A stretch of 64,000 nucleotides of DNA from Atherinomorus stipes (GCA_023101725.1 JALJCO010001388.1:237884-301883); one strand, 5' to 3'; counted from the first letter of the stretch, positions 1 through 12,703 are shown. Notes: generated by a model from the letters alone, not told the origin. Made by a program: numbers and translations.

Positions 1-618
1 AACTTTACAGCGTCCAAAACAAAACAAAGCAGACTATCATCAAGAGCATCTATGGTAGAAGAAGTCAAACATGGATAACAGCACCAGCAATAAGACTGCA
101 AAAACCTAACTGTAGCAATTGTTACCAAACCTATAACACACAGACTGTATACACTGTTTTCTTTGACATGAGCATTTTAAGTATGATCACACTACCACTT
201 GTCAAAGCACTGTACAAAAAAACTAGATCACCTGGGGCACTGCTGACGACTTCATTGTTCAGGTTTTAAATTTTCTCTTAAAATGGATGGACGACATAAA
301 ACTGGAGACATAATGCTTTTAATGAAAGTGAAAAAATATTCATTGTATCTGAGCATAAAAGTGGGATGGGCTGGTGTTGCATTTCTTTTGATATTCACAT
401 CATTTTTCATCATTTAGTTACAGAATAAGCGGTTAAACCAGCTAATGCTGTGCTATATTATTTATTAAATTCAGATTTCTTTATTTTTGTGCATTTTTGG
501 GCCCCAAATGGTAATAAAGTAGATTGAAGTAAAGATCATAAAGGTGAAGTCGTGCAAAAAAAAAGGAAAGAAGAGATACCAAACATGGGTAATGTAAGCA
601 TCTTTTTAACATGGTATA
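1..618. other. No gene seen
   Basis: AT-rich unique-looking DNA without long frames, splice-flanked exons or recognisable repeats. Confidence 0.6.
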
Positions 619-858
619 TAATTTTTTTTTTTTTTTTTTTGTTATACTAGTATGATCCCTGAGAGAAAATTAAGGCTCTGCATTTTACCCATCTCTGTAC
701 AGAAGTACCAGAGAGCAGCGGGCTGCTACCTAAAGTGCCTGGGGAGCAGTTGGTGGGGTTAAGGACCTTGCTGGTTCACCTAGGAGTCAGGTTGGGGACC
801 TGAACCCATGTCCTCTGCACCAAAGACCACGACGCTACCACTAGGCTACCCACTCCCC
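619..858 (-). repeat. tRNA-derived SINE
   Basis: On the minus strand: a tRNA-like head with an A box (TAGCCTAGTGGTAG) and B box (GGGTTCAGGTCCC), the body found in fish tRNA-SINEs (CTTAACCCC...CTGCTCCCCAG), an AT-rich 3' end (AATTTTCTCTCAGGGATCAT) and a poly(A) tail (plus T run 622-640). Confidence 0.8.
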
Positions 859-1109
859 TTTGACATTTGACAGCCTAAATAGGTTCAGTTGCTTCAGGGT
901 TAATTTAAAGAATGTGGTGCAATCTGATTTGCTTTGTCTTTTGTGATTTGATACAAACAGAAGAGATTGTGTTAAATCAGCATCTGATATCTTCTGATAT
1001 TGATCACTAGTAGCTTCACAATGATAATAAAGAATTTCAAACATTGAAGAGCAACCCACTGACTTTAAACATTGCAGAGTGCCTACAGTTTATGTTTGTT
1101 TAAAAACTC

Positions 1110-1237
1110 TGCTCCAGGTGAGGTTTGAACTCACAACCTTGGCATTGCTCTGCAAGAGCTACTGTTTTTTTTTTTTTTTTTTTTTTTTAGCTACTGTCTT
1201 ATAAGTACCACACGCTGACCAATTGCGCCACTGGAGC
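1110..1237 (-). tRNA. tRNA-Ile(UAU), intron enlarged by a poly(A) insertion
   Basis: The acceptor stem (GCTCCAG/CTGGAGC), D arm, anticodon loop CTTATAA with stem TGGTA/TGCCA, and T arm GTGAG-TTCAAAC-CTCAC all fold. As in vertebrate tRNA-Ile(UAU) an intron follows the anticodon. Here the intron contains about 24 A (plus-strand T run 1165-1188) flanked by a 9 bp direct repeat AGCTACTGT (1157-1165 and 1189-1197 on the plus strand), a retrotransposition footprint. A run of five T on the sense strand, the Pol III stop, lies just past the 3' end (plus 1102-1106). It is probably still transcribable; splicing of the longer intron is uncertain. Confidence 0.8.
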
Positions 1238-1656
1238 CTTGAGCTCTGTACCTTTCAGACTCTTGTTTCCAATAATCTGATCACTCACTCAGACTGTATG
1301 CAGCCTGTAGTCAGACAGCTGAGCTATTACAGTTTTTTCAATTGCTTACACACAAAACCTTTATATATCACACTATTTCTAAACTTATTCACTCAAACCT
1401 CACAACTTCACCTCAAATCAGCAAAACCATAAACACATTCTCAGTCTTGACTCAGTTTTCAATGGAGCTATTCACTTTTTGCAAATAACTAGACACAATG
1501 TTCTACCTAACACACAAAAATCTATCAGAAAGTAACTTGATTTCCCATTTTAAACACAACCATATAAATGCCACACTTATTCATCAGAGCCTTAGACTCT
1601 GTCCTCAAATGTGTAAACAATGATTGCTTTACTGAACACCAACCAATCACTCCTAT

Positions 1657-2456
1657 ACTGGAAAAAGTCAAATCTAACCAAGTATATTTTTTCTAATTTC
1701 TAGTCAAAATATCTCATCACACTCAAAATAGGACTTAAAGAGAAACATTTCAATGAGACATAGGAACTTGTTTTAAGGCAATGCATCTTGTTTCAAGAAA
1801 TCTTATCAAGAAAATTTTGCTTATGCCATTGGCAGAAGTTTTTTGCTGACTGTATTACAAGCAAAAAAAACATGGCCACTCTTACAGTAAAATAAGAGTG
1901 GGGTGCTTGTAATACGTAAGCAAAAAAAATTCTGCCAATGGCATAAATTTTCTTGATAAGATTTCTTGAAATACTGTCAGATGCATTGCCTTTTTTATAA
2001 AAATATTTTTAAACCCTTTTAAATTTAAAAAAAAACCAAAAAAAAACCCAAATTAAAAGAAGAAAAAAAGCAAAAAAAATAAAAACCAAAAAAAAGAAAA
2101 CAAGGGGAAAGAAAAAAAAAAAAAAAAAAGAAATTTTTTTTTTACAGGAAACAAAAAAAAAAAAAAAGAGGGCCCCCAAAAAAAAAAAAAACGAGAGCAC
2201 ACAAAAGGGGGGGGAATTAGAAAAAAAAAAAAAAAAGGGGGAAGAGGGACAAGTATCAATACGCGCGGCCATCCCCCCCCCCCACCCTCCCAACCCCCCA
2301 ATAAGAACGCCGCAGTCGAAGGATTGGGAGAAAAGAGTTGTAAAACAAGTTCAGATATCTCACTGAAATGTTTCTCTTTGTCTTATTTTGAGTGTAATGA
2401 GATATTTTGACTAGAAATGAGAAAAATATACTTGCTAAGATTTGAGTTTTTGCAGT
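1657..2456. mobile_element. Long-inverted-repeat MITE inside the mariner-like element
   Basis: Left arm (from ACTGGAAAAAGTCAAATCT) and right arm (ending TTTGAGTTTTTGCAGT) are inverted copies. The hairpin tip is near 1863-1909, where both sides carry CTTGATAAGATTTCTTGAAA and its complement. The right arm is split by about 350 bp of noise-like homopolymer sequence (1991-2340). No coding sequence. Confidence 0.7.
1991..2340. other. Homopolymer noise splitting the MITE right arm
   Basis: A mixture of A, G and C runs with no counterpart in the opposite arm of the inverted repeat. Sequence resumes exactly where the arm should continue. Best read as consensus failure at a hairpin, or a degenerate low-complexity insert. 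Confidence 0.65.
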
Positions 2457-2992
2457 GTTGACATACGTGTAGGCCTATAAATAAGTCAAATGTCAAACTA
2501 TCTGTCTTGAACAATGGAACAACAATGCTGAGAGAGCTTTGCTTTAGCCTGTTCCATGTGTGATGAGTTTGATTTCTATTGCAGTAGTACACAATTCTGC
2601 ATCCACAGCAGCAACAGATTTATTCAGGATATACAGTAAAATATTTTTGGCTCCCTTATTGCTTGTGTTGACTTCTATTTGCATACTGTTTTAGCTCTTA
2701 TATGGCAATTATATATATGGAGCAAATCAATAAAAAAGAGAGCTTTAGATTTAAATCAACAGTGTGTAAATGATGTACACAAGTATGTGATAAAATGGGA
2801 AATGTATTTGTGAGGTGAGACAAATGTTTGCTTTTGAGATGTGTTTACAATATTTTGAAGTCTGTGTTTCATTTTGCAGTAGAAAGAGGGCTTTTTGCAT
2901 TTTGTGTGAGCAATAACTGGATTTGTGTGTAAAGTTTTGAGAAATAGACAAAGAGCTTTGAAAATGTGTCTAAGAAATTGAAAAAAACTGTA

Positions 2993-5900
2993 ATGCTCAG
3001 AGTTGCCTTCTATCATTCATTCTTAGCTACAAAGATGAAAAATCACATTCTAAATATTTCCATCCTGTTTTGTTTTTTGCTAGATAATAAGTTTAAAGAC
3101 GTTTGGACAGTAAGAGGGATTTCCTGTTAATCATTTTAGTTTAAGCTGGGAAACTAGTCATTTCCTCGTGCCCTGAAACAAGTTTGACCCCAGTAAGTTA
3201 ACAGTGGGAGTGCTTGATATGAACTTATCATATCCGTTCAAGCTGAATTATGCATCTAATAGCTGTTGAGCTTGTCAAGTGAAGCACTGATCTCAGCACT
3301 TTTCTGCTGTCACTGGTGCCACATAGTAACAATTGCACTTAATCTGAGGATTAACAGGATAAAGTGCTTAAGATGAGAGATCACATCACAAAAATGAAAA
3401 AAAAAAAAAAAAAAACAGTTGTCCTCATGGTTGCATTGCCTGTAGTGGGCGCAGTTAAGTGTGGCATGTCACTGATTCACCGTTCAGTGATGACATCTAC
3501 ATTAAAAAAATCTTAACAATGCACCTGAGGGTTTGTGGAGTTTTCTATTCTGATAGGGCAGTAACACGGTGGGTCCTTTGGGTCTGTCAGTGGGAAAAAA
3601 CCTTGTAAGGTAACTTCCAGTTCAAAGCTTCAGCCTCTGCACCCTAACAGCCTGACAGTCCAAGCAAATGATAAAGAATCTTGAACTCACCCAGACGCAA
3701 TTACACTTTTTTAGCATTAAAATGGAAATGTGAGCAAACATCACAGAAACAATGCAAAGAGAGGTCTAGTAGTAGCTTTGTTGTAGCAGCAACATGAATT
3801 CTCAGTCCCTCATTTAATTCAGGGAGAAAAAACACACTTTTTTCTGTGAGACTGTGTTTTTAACACCACTAGATGGCACTATGCTTCTCACAGGACACGC
3901 TCCTTTACTGCTTCAGAAAATAAATGCCATCCACAAGCTAAGAAATCAACATTAATATTTGTCTTATTGGATCAGAGCTGGAGCCAAATTCCTGTAATTG
4001 TGCTCAAGTGGCCAATTACTGGATAATAGAACATCTGCGTGAGAGTCTGGTAGGAAGGAATGAGGGACCACCAATACGGGAGAAGGGGGGTTCCTGTATA
4101 TCTCAGTTGTGAATCATTCTGGGATTTCTGGCTGTGAGGGAAATTACAATCTCTCCTCTTTTACCATAAAGTCATCAGCCTGACAATTATCTCTGCCATT
4201 ATAGGGTACGTGCTGAGATCCAGACTCTTCTGATTCTGGCCAAACCTGACAAGCTGAAAGAAAGTCAACACCAGCAGCTGGGGGACGTCTTTATACTGAT
4301 GCAGACAAGATGGAGGGTGCTTCCAAATGCACTCACACAGCTGCTGCATAAACTATCTCAGTGGATGCTCTTAGTATGTGAGTGGAGTTTCTTATTCATT
4401 TAACTGGAGCTTGTTAATTTTTCCAGCATTGCCTATCGGGGATCTGTGAACTTGGAGCTCTGTGTAAAAGGAAGCTGTTTACACAAATACTTTGATCACT
4501 CAGCTGTAGACAACAATAGAAGAACCACAAGAGCGTGAGCTGAGCATGTGTTTCCATTTAGTTTGATAAAGCTGAAAAAGATAACATGACCCTTTGAATT
4601 ATACACTCATCCACTTGTTTTTGTCTTGTTTGGTTTAAAAACTAGCCTGTTGCTTTCCCCCCATATTTTGTTAATAATGTAATATCACCATAATTTATTA
4701 ATCTGGAATGGCATTTTTAATCAATTCAGCCATTAATGAAATATTTCAGCAGCTACCGCGCAATGAGATGTGATAGCTTTGCTATTTGAGTGAATTGGCC
4801 TCTGACTCACGGCCAAATAACACCAACTAACAATCATTTTATTAGTCCTTTCTCTTTATTTTTATACTGCTGCTATTTTTTAACTACTCTCAGGGCCATT
4901 AACACCAAGCACCACTTTTTGTGCATCAAAGTCCCAAAAAACTGTTTCTTCTAACTTCCTCGGCTCTCCTCTGATATTCGGCTTAACATGGCCATGCTGC
5001 CGTGTTTGGATTTGCTCCTTGATGCAGGACGGTCAGAACAGATGTTTACCCAAATGCAGTTCAAATATTTAAAGTTAAGTGCCTCAAGATAAACAGTTGA
5101 TACCGTTAAAAACTTCTGAGATGGATAGGAGTCGACTGATTGAGGCGGACTGCCACCAGCTCATATAGCTCTGCCCCGACGATTATGTAACACTCGCTAA
5201 AGGGCCCAGATACAGTATGATGTCACAACATGGCTGGTCAGTTGGAATGATGCTTCTGAAGCAACATCAATATGACGCTGTAGGAACATCAGCACTGACA
5301 TATAAGATAAATCTACAAGCAGGTGGTGAACATGGCAGCAGTTACTTCCAACATCTTATATTCCTGCCAAGATTTCCATGATGATACTATGTACTTTGAT
5401 GTACTTCATTTTTTAAACAATAATAAAGATTAAATAATAACTTTGAGTTTTGAAACTTGGCTGAGCAAACAGCTTGCATTAGGAAAATTCTGTCTTGGCT
5501 TATTTTCAACATGCATATGAAGAAATAATGCATAAATACATAAAACTAACCCACACTTGGACCAAGCTAATGTTTGGCTGTACGGCATTACACAAACTGG
5601 ATTTCTCTTTGCATCATCTATCCATGTGAGCCTGCTTTCTCTTACGGTTGAGGAGGATAGGCAAACTTCTGCAAACAGAAACCTTTTATGAGAAAGCACC
5701 ACAACCACATCCTTTGTTTCTTCTAACTGACATTTGTTTGCAAGTTAACACCAACTCAGGCATACAGTTATGAAATATAGCATGAACACACAGTAAAAAG
5801 TGCAAGCTCACTGTAAGCATTGATCATAGAAACACTCACTTGACAGCACTCGCATCGGCATCCCGGGTCATGTTTGCGCAATTCTCAGTGAGGCTAAAGA

Positions 5901-7200
5901 TGCCGTGCAGTCTGAGATGATTCTTGTCTTTTTTCCATCTTGTTTTCAGCATCCGCCATTCGTTACTGCACTATCACAGCCACTCTCTCTTTTTTTTTTC
6001 TCTCTAGTTGGGTTTTCATGACAGGCAGATTATGGGCTGTAATCCCTTGCGCTGTATGCCACATGACATTGCCTTGTCGTTAGGTCACTGAGGCTCATTT
6101 CGACCCCTGATTGGATGGGGAGTATCGCTGCACTGGTGTCATCAGCATCCAACAGGAAGTGGTGACACTAATATCAAGGTTTTCAATCTGAAAGTAGTGG
6201 ACATTAAAAAATGACTGATCTTTTTTAGGGAGCCACATGGGAAGAACTTATCAACCAGAGACAACTCGCTCTGTAAGTGTTGTGAAATGGCAAGGTTTTG
6301 CTTTACATGATGCAATGAGATTAATAACAAAATCAGTGGAAGGAGATTGGAGCTTCTGAGTGGCTTGTCATGCCAACAGCAGACTGCACCAGAGTAACTG
6401 GATCCTGACATCGGGTGACATTTCCTGACATGCCGAGACAGAATGAAACAAAGGCACCTCTTTGGCACTAAAGCAAGACTTGCCCCAACACTGCTTCTTC
6501 ATTCTCATCTTTAATGCAGTGGAAATTAGTCAAAGTTGCACAGAAACTCACTGCAACGGCATGTCCTGTTCGCTGGATCATAAAAGGCAACCTCAGAACT
6601 ACTGTCTGCTACATCTCTCCCCATAGTTACAGCTGTGCTATATCATATATATACCTTTTCATATATAACAACTCAGTGACACACTAATCTTTTATGAGGC
6701 TTATATCCACTTTTTTATTACACAAAGTGGACTTGAACCCATACTGAAGCGAGCCGTGGTGTAGTGGTCCCTCGAGAAATGGGTATACAATAACTTTTTC
6801 CCCCCTTTTTGGAAAAAAAGTAGCCAAGAAAAATGGTGTTATAAACACCATGTAAAACTATTCTGTTTAATTTACCCCCAAAGTCCATCAGTACTATTTG
6901 CTATTATAATTTCATTGTCACATAATTTCTGCTGTTTGATCTCAGAGAGGAAGTTATATTCTAAACCAATACTGGCCAACTGACTAGTGACAGTGCTTCC
7001 CTGGGACCATGCTCCCTGGTTGGGATGGGGGATGAGTGGGCATGGGTGTCAGGCTAATGTTAACAGAGCTGCTGGCTAACTGCTCTGGTGTAGCATCACT
7101 AACATTAGCTGAGCTGCTAATATAGATACGTCCGCAATGACATTTGTAACTGAAAGCTAATTTAAGTTTGTAATGGTCATGCCTTCGCTATCCTTGAGAA
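2993..7200. other. No confirmed gene; one weak exon candidate
   Basis: AT-rich DNA. The only coding-like stretch is a possible minus-strand exon at 4165-4253 (see findings). Scattered poly(A)/poly(T) runs occur (3397-3415, 5990-6000). Confidence 0.5.
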
Positions 7201-7204
7201 CAAA

Positions 7205-7377
7205 TGGATACAACTGAATGGTGCAACTGGGCAAACTAATTAATCCAGGTGTGTCTGACCTCAGTAACTGGCCAGACACTAGATTAATCAGTTTGTCCAC
7301 TAATGAAAGACAGGAAACAGAGAAGCACTACTAAATTCAGAAAGTAGTGAAGTCATGCATGTAGCCCATTGCTTTTA
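7205..7377. repeat. Foldback MITE, family copy 1
   Basis: Contains TTAATCCAGGTGTGTCTGAC and an inverted partner around CCAGACACTAGATTAATCAG; shares sequence with 7849-8065 and 14940-15085. Confidence 0.55.
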
Positions 7378-7465
7378 ATTCAGAAAGCAACCATTTTTAA
7401 TCAAATCATGATCTCAAGATTTTGAAACCTAATAAAATCATGTCATATGAGGTTATAGAGGATGT

Positions 7466-7553
7466 TTGGAATTTTAAATTTTAAAAAAAAGGGGATTTTA
7501 AAATTTTAAAAAAAAATTATTTTATAATTTTTTTTATATATTAAATAATTAAA

Positions 7554-7592
<39 letters not shown>

Positions 7593-7765
7593 TTTTTTTA
7601 TTTTATTCCTCCTTATTGCTTTATTAAAAAAAAAAAAAAAAAATTCCGATTTTAAAATTTTTTAATTTTTTATTTATTTATTTTTTATTATAATTATTTT
7701 TTATAAAAAAAAAAAAATAAAAATAATAAATATATATATATTAATAAAAAAAAATAAAAAATAGA
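7466..7765. other. A/T homopolymer tract, noise-like
   Basis: Almost only A and T, with a run of over 30 A around 7556-7590 and irregular short runs beside it. Either a decayed microsatellite or poor consensus. Confidence 0.7.
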
Positions 7766-7848
7766 GTCACATCCCTGATACAAATGCTATGTTGTGAGGT
7801 CAAGTCTTTTCAGTAAAATGAACAATTATCGGAGTGCTTACAAGTTAA

Positions 7849-8065
7849 TGGGCTCTATGCTCCACTACTTCCTGAACTTAAGGTAGCTCCTTTGTTTCCT
7901 GTCTTTCATGACTGGTTGAACGGATAAATCCAGGTGTGCCTGACTTCTGTAACTGGCCAGACACACCTGGATTAATCAATTCATCCAGTAAGAGAGATGA
8001 GAGACAGGAAGCAAACGTGCTACCTTAAGTTCAGGAAGTACTGGAGCTGTGCATAGAGCCCATTG
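7849..8065. repeat. Foldback MITE, family copy 2
   Basis: A near-complete palindrome of about 215 bp: GGGCTCTATGC at the left is mirrored by GCATAGAGCCC at the right, and ACTTCCTGAACTTAAGGTAG by CTACCTTAAGTTCAGGAAGT. Tip near CTGTAACTGGCCAGACAC. No coding capacity. Confidence 0.8.
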
Positions 8066-8353
8066 GTTGGAGACCGAGCAATAAAAAAAAATTCTTTAAT
8101 CTGTTCTGGTAGGTCTGACCTTGATCATCCTGGCAGTACTCCACTCTAACAGGCTTCACAGTTTGTCCAAACAACCCTATTTGGCTTTTGGAAATTGTGT
8201 TCAAGGGAAATAAGTGACAGCTGCTCCAAAGAACTGTGGATCAGAGCTCAACCCAACTTAGCCAAACTTTACCTATATAGCATCACTCAAAGTAGAGCAA
8301 AAGCCAAGCCAAGATAGAGTAATTCAGTTGGTGATGAAAGCGTAAAAGGTTAA

Positions 8354-8355
<2 letters not shown>

Positions 8356-8398
<43 letters not shown>

Positions 8399-8400
8399 CA
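8356..8400. repeat. (TA)n microsatellite
   Basis: Uninterrupted TA repeat with TACATA ends. Confidence 0.95.
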
Positions 8401-8619
8401 TACAGGGGTGCACAGAATAGGTATGCAAGTACGCATGCGCGACAAAAAATAGGACTGCGTAGTACCATTTGAATTATTAGTATCATTAGTACCATTTGAC
8501 ATGCCTATGCACTGCAATCACATCCCTCCATAAGGCCTATCTCACAAACGTTTCATGTGCTTCTTGTCGCCAGCAGGGAGTTGACAGCCAAACTGCAGTC
8601 TGCTGAAATTTGGGGGCTG

Positions 8620-8890
8620 CTTTTTGATGCCTTTAAGCAGTGCAGCATGTGAGATGGGATTTTCACATCTCAACATCGCAAAAACAAGTACAGATCTCAT
8701 CTGTCACATGATCGTCCCTCAGCTTTGATGCATATTCACCTGTCAAAGCAAACCACAGAGGCATTTGACCCAATGCCAGATGTTGACCTGTGGATGGAGA
8801 CAGCTAATCAGAGGCTAAACCAAGGATTTGGAGGTGCATCTGCAGCATGTTCATCATATAGCATGCAGAGAGCTGAAGTAGAGGACAGCG
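8620..8890 (+). pseudogene. hAT-family transposase C-terminal relic
   Basis: A degenerate translation reads SAACEMGFSHLNIAKTSTDL, then further on ALMHIHLSKQTTEAFDP and DLWMETANQRLNQGF after a frame change. This resembles the dimerisation (hATC) domain of hAT transposases and the KIAA1586/ZMYM-type genes derived from them (consensus near CERGFSALN). No intact frame. Confidence 0.5.
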
Positions 8891-9896
8891 GGGGGCGACA
8901 CTGAAGAGGACAGTGAAGAAGATTGCACTTACTAAGACCACGTCACATAGCTTATTTTCCTATCAAATTTTGGAAAAGATGTTCAGTCTTTATTTGCCTT
9001 ATCAGCACATTTCATTCACTGATCAATAAAAAAGAAACTTAAGGACAAAAATGTAAAACCTGTCTTTATGGAAAATAGTTGTATTCAGCAGCTCCAAAAG
9101 ATCCTTTTTGTGCATGAAAATCCTGCCTCTGGAAGCCTCTACAAACAGTACATCCCTATCTTTGTCTGATGTAACAAACATGAGTAGGTCACATAGATTA
9201 AAAGTGTATTATGCTGTTTACCCTTTCCCCCTCCACCCCCCTCTACAAAGGAACTACGTATGCTGTGGGCTCTCATCTCTGCCAGATGTTACTGTAATAA
9301 CACAGGAGGTCATTTCCTTTCTGTTTGCAGAGTTCTGCTGTTGAATATGTGCATGCGTTCCTGCAATCTGCTGCTACCTTCACAAACAAACGCTAATAAA
9401 TGATTAAACATCTGCCGAAAAAGAAGCAGCATCTCATTCATCTTTGTAAGTAAGAAATTAAAAATGATGAATGGCACCAGCAAAGACAAAAAGGGGGACT
9501 GTTTCTCTCTTTCTGGACACTTTCCTGACATCCTTAGGCATTTCCTGAGTATCCTGAGCATGATACAATATGATATGATAGGATGCAGGTCTCTTTCTCA
9601 AAATGCAGATATCAATCTGTTGCTTATTCATTTGTGTGTTTAAATAACCTCCAAAATCTGCTAACAGACACGCACTGAGTGCCTTAATGAGCTGGCTAAA
9701 TGCTGCTTTGATTGTGTTGTGGTATCTCTTTCATCTTGTTAACAGATTACACAACAGCAAGTAAATTATTAGTCAATCAGGCACTGCGCTGCTGCTGCTC
9801 GACCCACATCAGAGCACATGCAGGGGCTGGCATTTATCCAACCAACGCACATACAAACCACACACAAACACAGAGAGCTGCTACTTGAGGAAAATA

Positions 9897-9909
9897 TACA
9901 TATATTATA

Positions 9910-9951
<42 letters not shown>

Positions 9952-9980
9952 TGTATATATATATATATGTATGTATGTAT
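9897..9980. repeat. (TA)n microsatellite with GTAT tail
   Basis: TA repeat abutting the left end of the hAT-like element at 9981; a second short AT tract lies beyond its right end. Confidence 0.9.
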
Positions 9981-10340
9981 TAGGGGTGCAACAATACATG
10001 TATTTGTATCGAACCGTTTAATACAGGTGTGTACCGAACCGTGACCACCATGTATCGAATATCGAGCAATAACAGAATTTTTCATTTATTTCACCTACTT
10101 CTCTTCTGACGATGAACTCTGTGTGGAAAACTGCGTTAAACTACTCATTGGACAAAATTCAGGTCTAGTGTTTGGAACTACTTTGGATCTTCATGTTAAG
10201 TACAACCCTGATGGTAGGCAGACAAAAGCACAATGGTTAAAAAAAGGCACAATAATTTTTTTGTACCAAAAAAATATTGAACCGTGACACTAAAGTAATG
10301 TCACGGTCAGTAATGTAATTTTTGTATCGTTCCACCCCTA
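9981..10340. mobile_element. hAT-like non-autonomous element
   Basis: Inverted ends TAGGGGTGCAACAATAC and, reverse-complemented, TAGGGGTGGAACGATAC; 360 bp; inner sequence with GTATCGAACCGT motifs, common in fish hAT MITEs. The target duplication cannot be read because the flanks are AT microsatellite. Confidence 0.65.
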
Positions 10341-12699
10341 ATATACGTATATATACAGTATGTATATATGTATATTGGAGCCAGTGATCAATATGTAACA
10401 ATGTGATGAGTTTATTCATTTACAATAAGAAAAACAAAACAACAATTATCACAGAATGAATCAGCCATAATTTCCAGTCATTAAATCTCAAACAGTAACT
10501 AAAGAAGACATTTCAAAGGGGGGAAAAATCTGTGTTTTTTTTTATGGATTTCTATGTTAAGCTTTAAAGGTCCAGTGTGTAACTAATTTGCTTTTTGTTA
10601 GCAAAAAACAAATATTGCTTTCATGAATATGTATTTTTCTGAAGTGTAATCACTTTGCATCCTTATAAAAGAGTTTTCATCGCAGAATGTAGTCCATAAA
10701 TACATAGGTGGTGGCGCACCCAACTTAAGGCTGTTATGTTGCATGGCCATCTTCAAATGTGGTAGCTGAAAGGGGAAAAACTTAGCGTAACGCGTTTTAG
10801 CTGTGAATCCCTGTGTGTTGTCATCGGGGGAGGAGGAGGAACAAGCTAAGATGACCATGGAAGATGACCGTAACTTGACGTTTTCCATTGAAATGGTGGA
10901 CCATCCATACTCTCTGCCCTGCGAGAGGGAGGAAATAATAACTGAGAGCAAATGTGAGTACACATCAGTGTAGCGTTTACCAGAAGGAGACATTTCAAGA
11001 GAGAGAGGGACTTCAAAACTGAAAGCTTAAAGATGTCTTTCTTCTTCTGGTAAAATGTCCTTTAGCCTCGATAAATAAGAGAACTGCACCAAAATACAAA
11101 CAAGCAAAAAAAAAAAAAAAAGCTGCTTAACTGAATACAGATAAACAGTGGCACAAACAATCAGATTAGGTCAGAGGTCAGGCCATGCACCGCATCTGCC
11201 TCGAAGCATAATCATTTGTCTCAATCTATGCAGGGAACTTTTAATTGACTATCTGAAATCAGGGCAAAAAAAGAAACTCAAAATCCTAAGCTACACTTCC
11301 TGCATCCCTGCTTTTGTCTAATCCAAAAGTTTTAGATGACACAGTGAAAAAAGTCTCATGTGAAAGTCATTAAGAGATTAGAGGATTGTCCCAGAATGCT
11401 GCAATCAAGAGTTTCCTACCATAGATGGACATGTGGCTCAAAGAAAAGATCCTTCTGTGTCTTAAAAATACAATAGGTTACAGAGCTACAGTACAGACTA
11501 ACTTTTCCCTTGGTTGAACTGGTGTACCAAAATTTTTAATTTGGTTGTGATTTGACTATAATGCAGCTTCCATTGTGATTTCCAACAGAAGCAACACTTT
11601 GACTTTCGCCAGATGACCAATCATCATCCTCAAAAGGCAAAATTCCCCTCCAGGATCAGAGATGGCTTATAGCTGAGAAAGTAGAAGTTTCAATATGCTG
11701 CATGCTTTCTCTGTAATCCACTCTATGAGCGCTTCCTCATCAGCTCCCGATGGTATCTTACAAACACGATTTTGTCATAAACTTTGAATAGAGCCCTCCT
11801 GTTCCCATCCAGACAGGCTTCCCATATTAGTACAACTTCTAGCCCACAAAATACTTGCCATAATTCATGTCTGTACCAACAACTGACATCTGGAACACAT
11901 TCGGCCAACAGGAGACTTGTCATGGTCCAACCCAGACTGGGAACTGATATTTGGACCACTTCTGGCCCACACAACACCTGCCATCACCGTAACAGAGCGA
12001 TAAGTGCTAAAAGTTACCCTGATTCAGCCCAAACATGTCTGCTGCCTGGGAATTTTTTCCACAGATCTTCCACTGAACTGCCTCCAGGTGCAGCACAAAC
12101 AAAGAGTTTGATGCACATTTGTCAGCCAGTATTTTTCAGACTGATGGGCTCGACACATGGGGGCAACAAACGATGACAGGTGAAATTCATAACCACCTCC
12201 ACGATGAAACCGAACACACAAGAGGCGATAAACAGCAGCAATAGCGGCAGCATCACACATTGCACATCGTGCTCTAGGATCATTTGTCTCAAAGCAGTCT
12301 GACAGAGAAGGCATCATGAGTCAGAAGACTTTGCTTGAATTGCCTGAAATTTCGCTGTTGACTACAAAAGAAAACGACAACCCTGGGTTCACTGAGAAAA
12401 CTTGTTGGACCAATCCAACCCCTGCTGGTGCCAACAAGTTCCCATGCAGCTGCCTTTTTATGTGTCGTTCTTTGTCAATCTTCCACTGCACAGTGATTTC
12501 AATTTCAAACCAACACACAACAAAGTGTACAATTGTTGATTAGAGCCGATAAGAGGTGAAAACACACCCCTTAGCTGCCTTTAACTGGCTTTTTGTCATG
12601 GTGTAATTCTTCCTTGGGTTTGGGACAGGACGGAATGACACTGAACACGCAGAAATGCATTCATGGAGAAAAAAGTCCCACACCTAGACTTGTGAAATG
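10341..12699. other. No gene seen; degenerate repeats
   Basis: At 10563 starts a fish interspersed repeat (TTAAAGGTCCAGTGTGTAAC) whose right end was not found. Around 11820-11990 a 'ggcccacA' type motif repeats imperfectly. Open frames here are short and have no recognisable domains. Confidence 0.5.
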
Positions 12700-12703
12700 T
12701 TAA

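Larger units (their letters stand above)
1330..2990. mobile_element. Mariner-like element with TA target duplication
   Basis: Ends are inverted repeats: CAGTTTTTTCAATTGCTTAC at the left and, reverse-complemented, CAGTTTTTTTCAATTTCTTA at the right, each flanked by TA (1328-1329, 2991-2992), as for Tc1/mariner. No transposase remains. The centre (about 1657-2456) is a second, long-inverted-repeat element. The left part recurs at 51009. Confidence 0.65.

Noticed and set aside
790..858. Independent tRNA gene
   Set aside because: The tRNA-like part continues into a SINE body and poly(A) tail, so it is a SINE head.
2009..2301. Two overlapping Phe-rich minus-strand frames
   Set aside because: They are translations of the poly(A)-type noise tract, not genes.
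10598..10993. 131-codon minus-strand frame
   Set aside because: Lies within an interspersed repeat starting at 10563; no domain or splice context.
11723..12317. Overlapping frames on both strands
   Set aside because: Based on an imperfectly repeated 'ggcccaca' motif; no conserved protein recognised.
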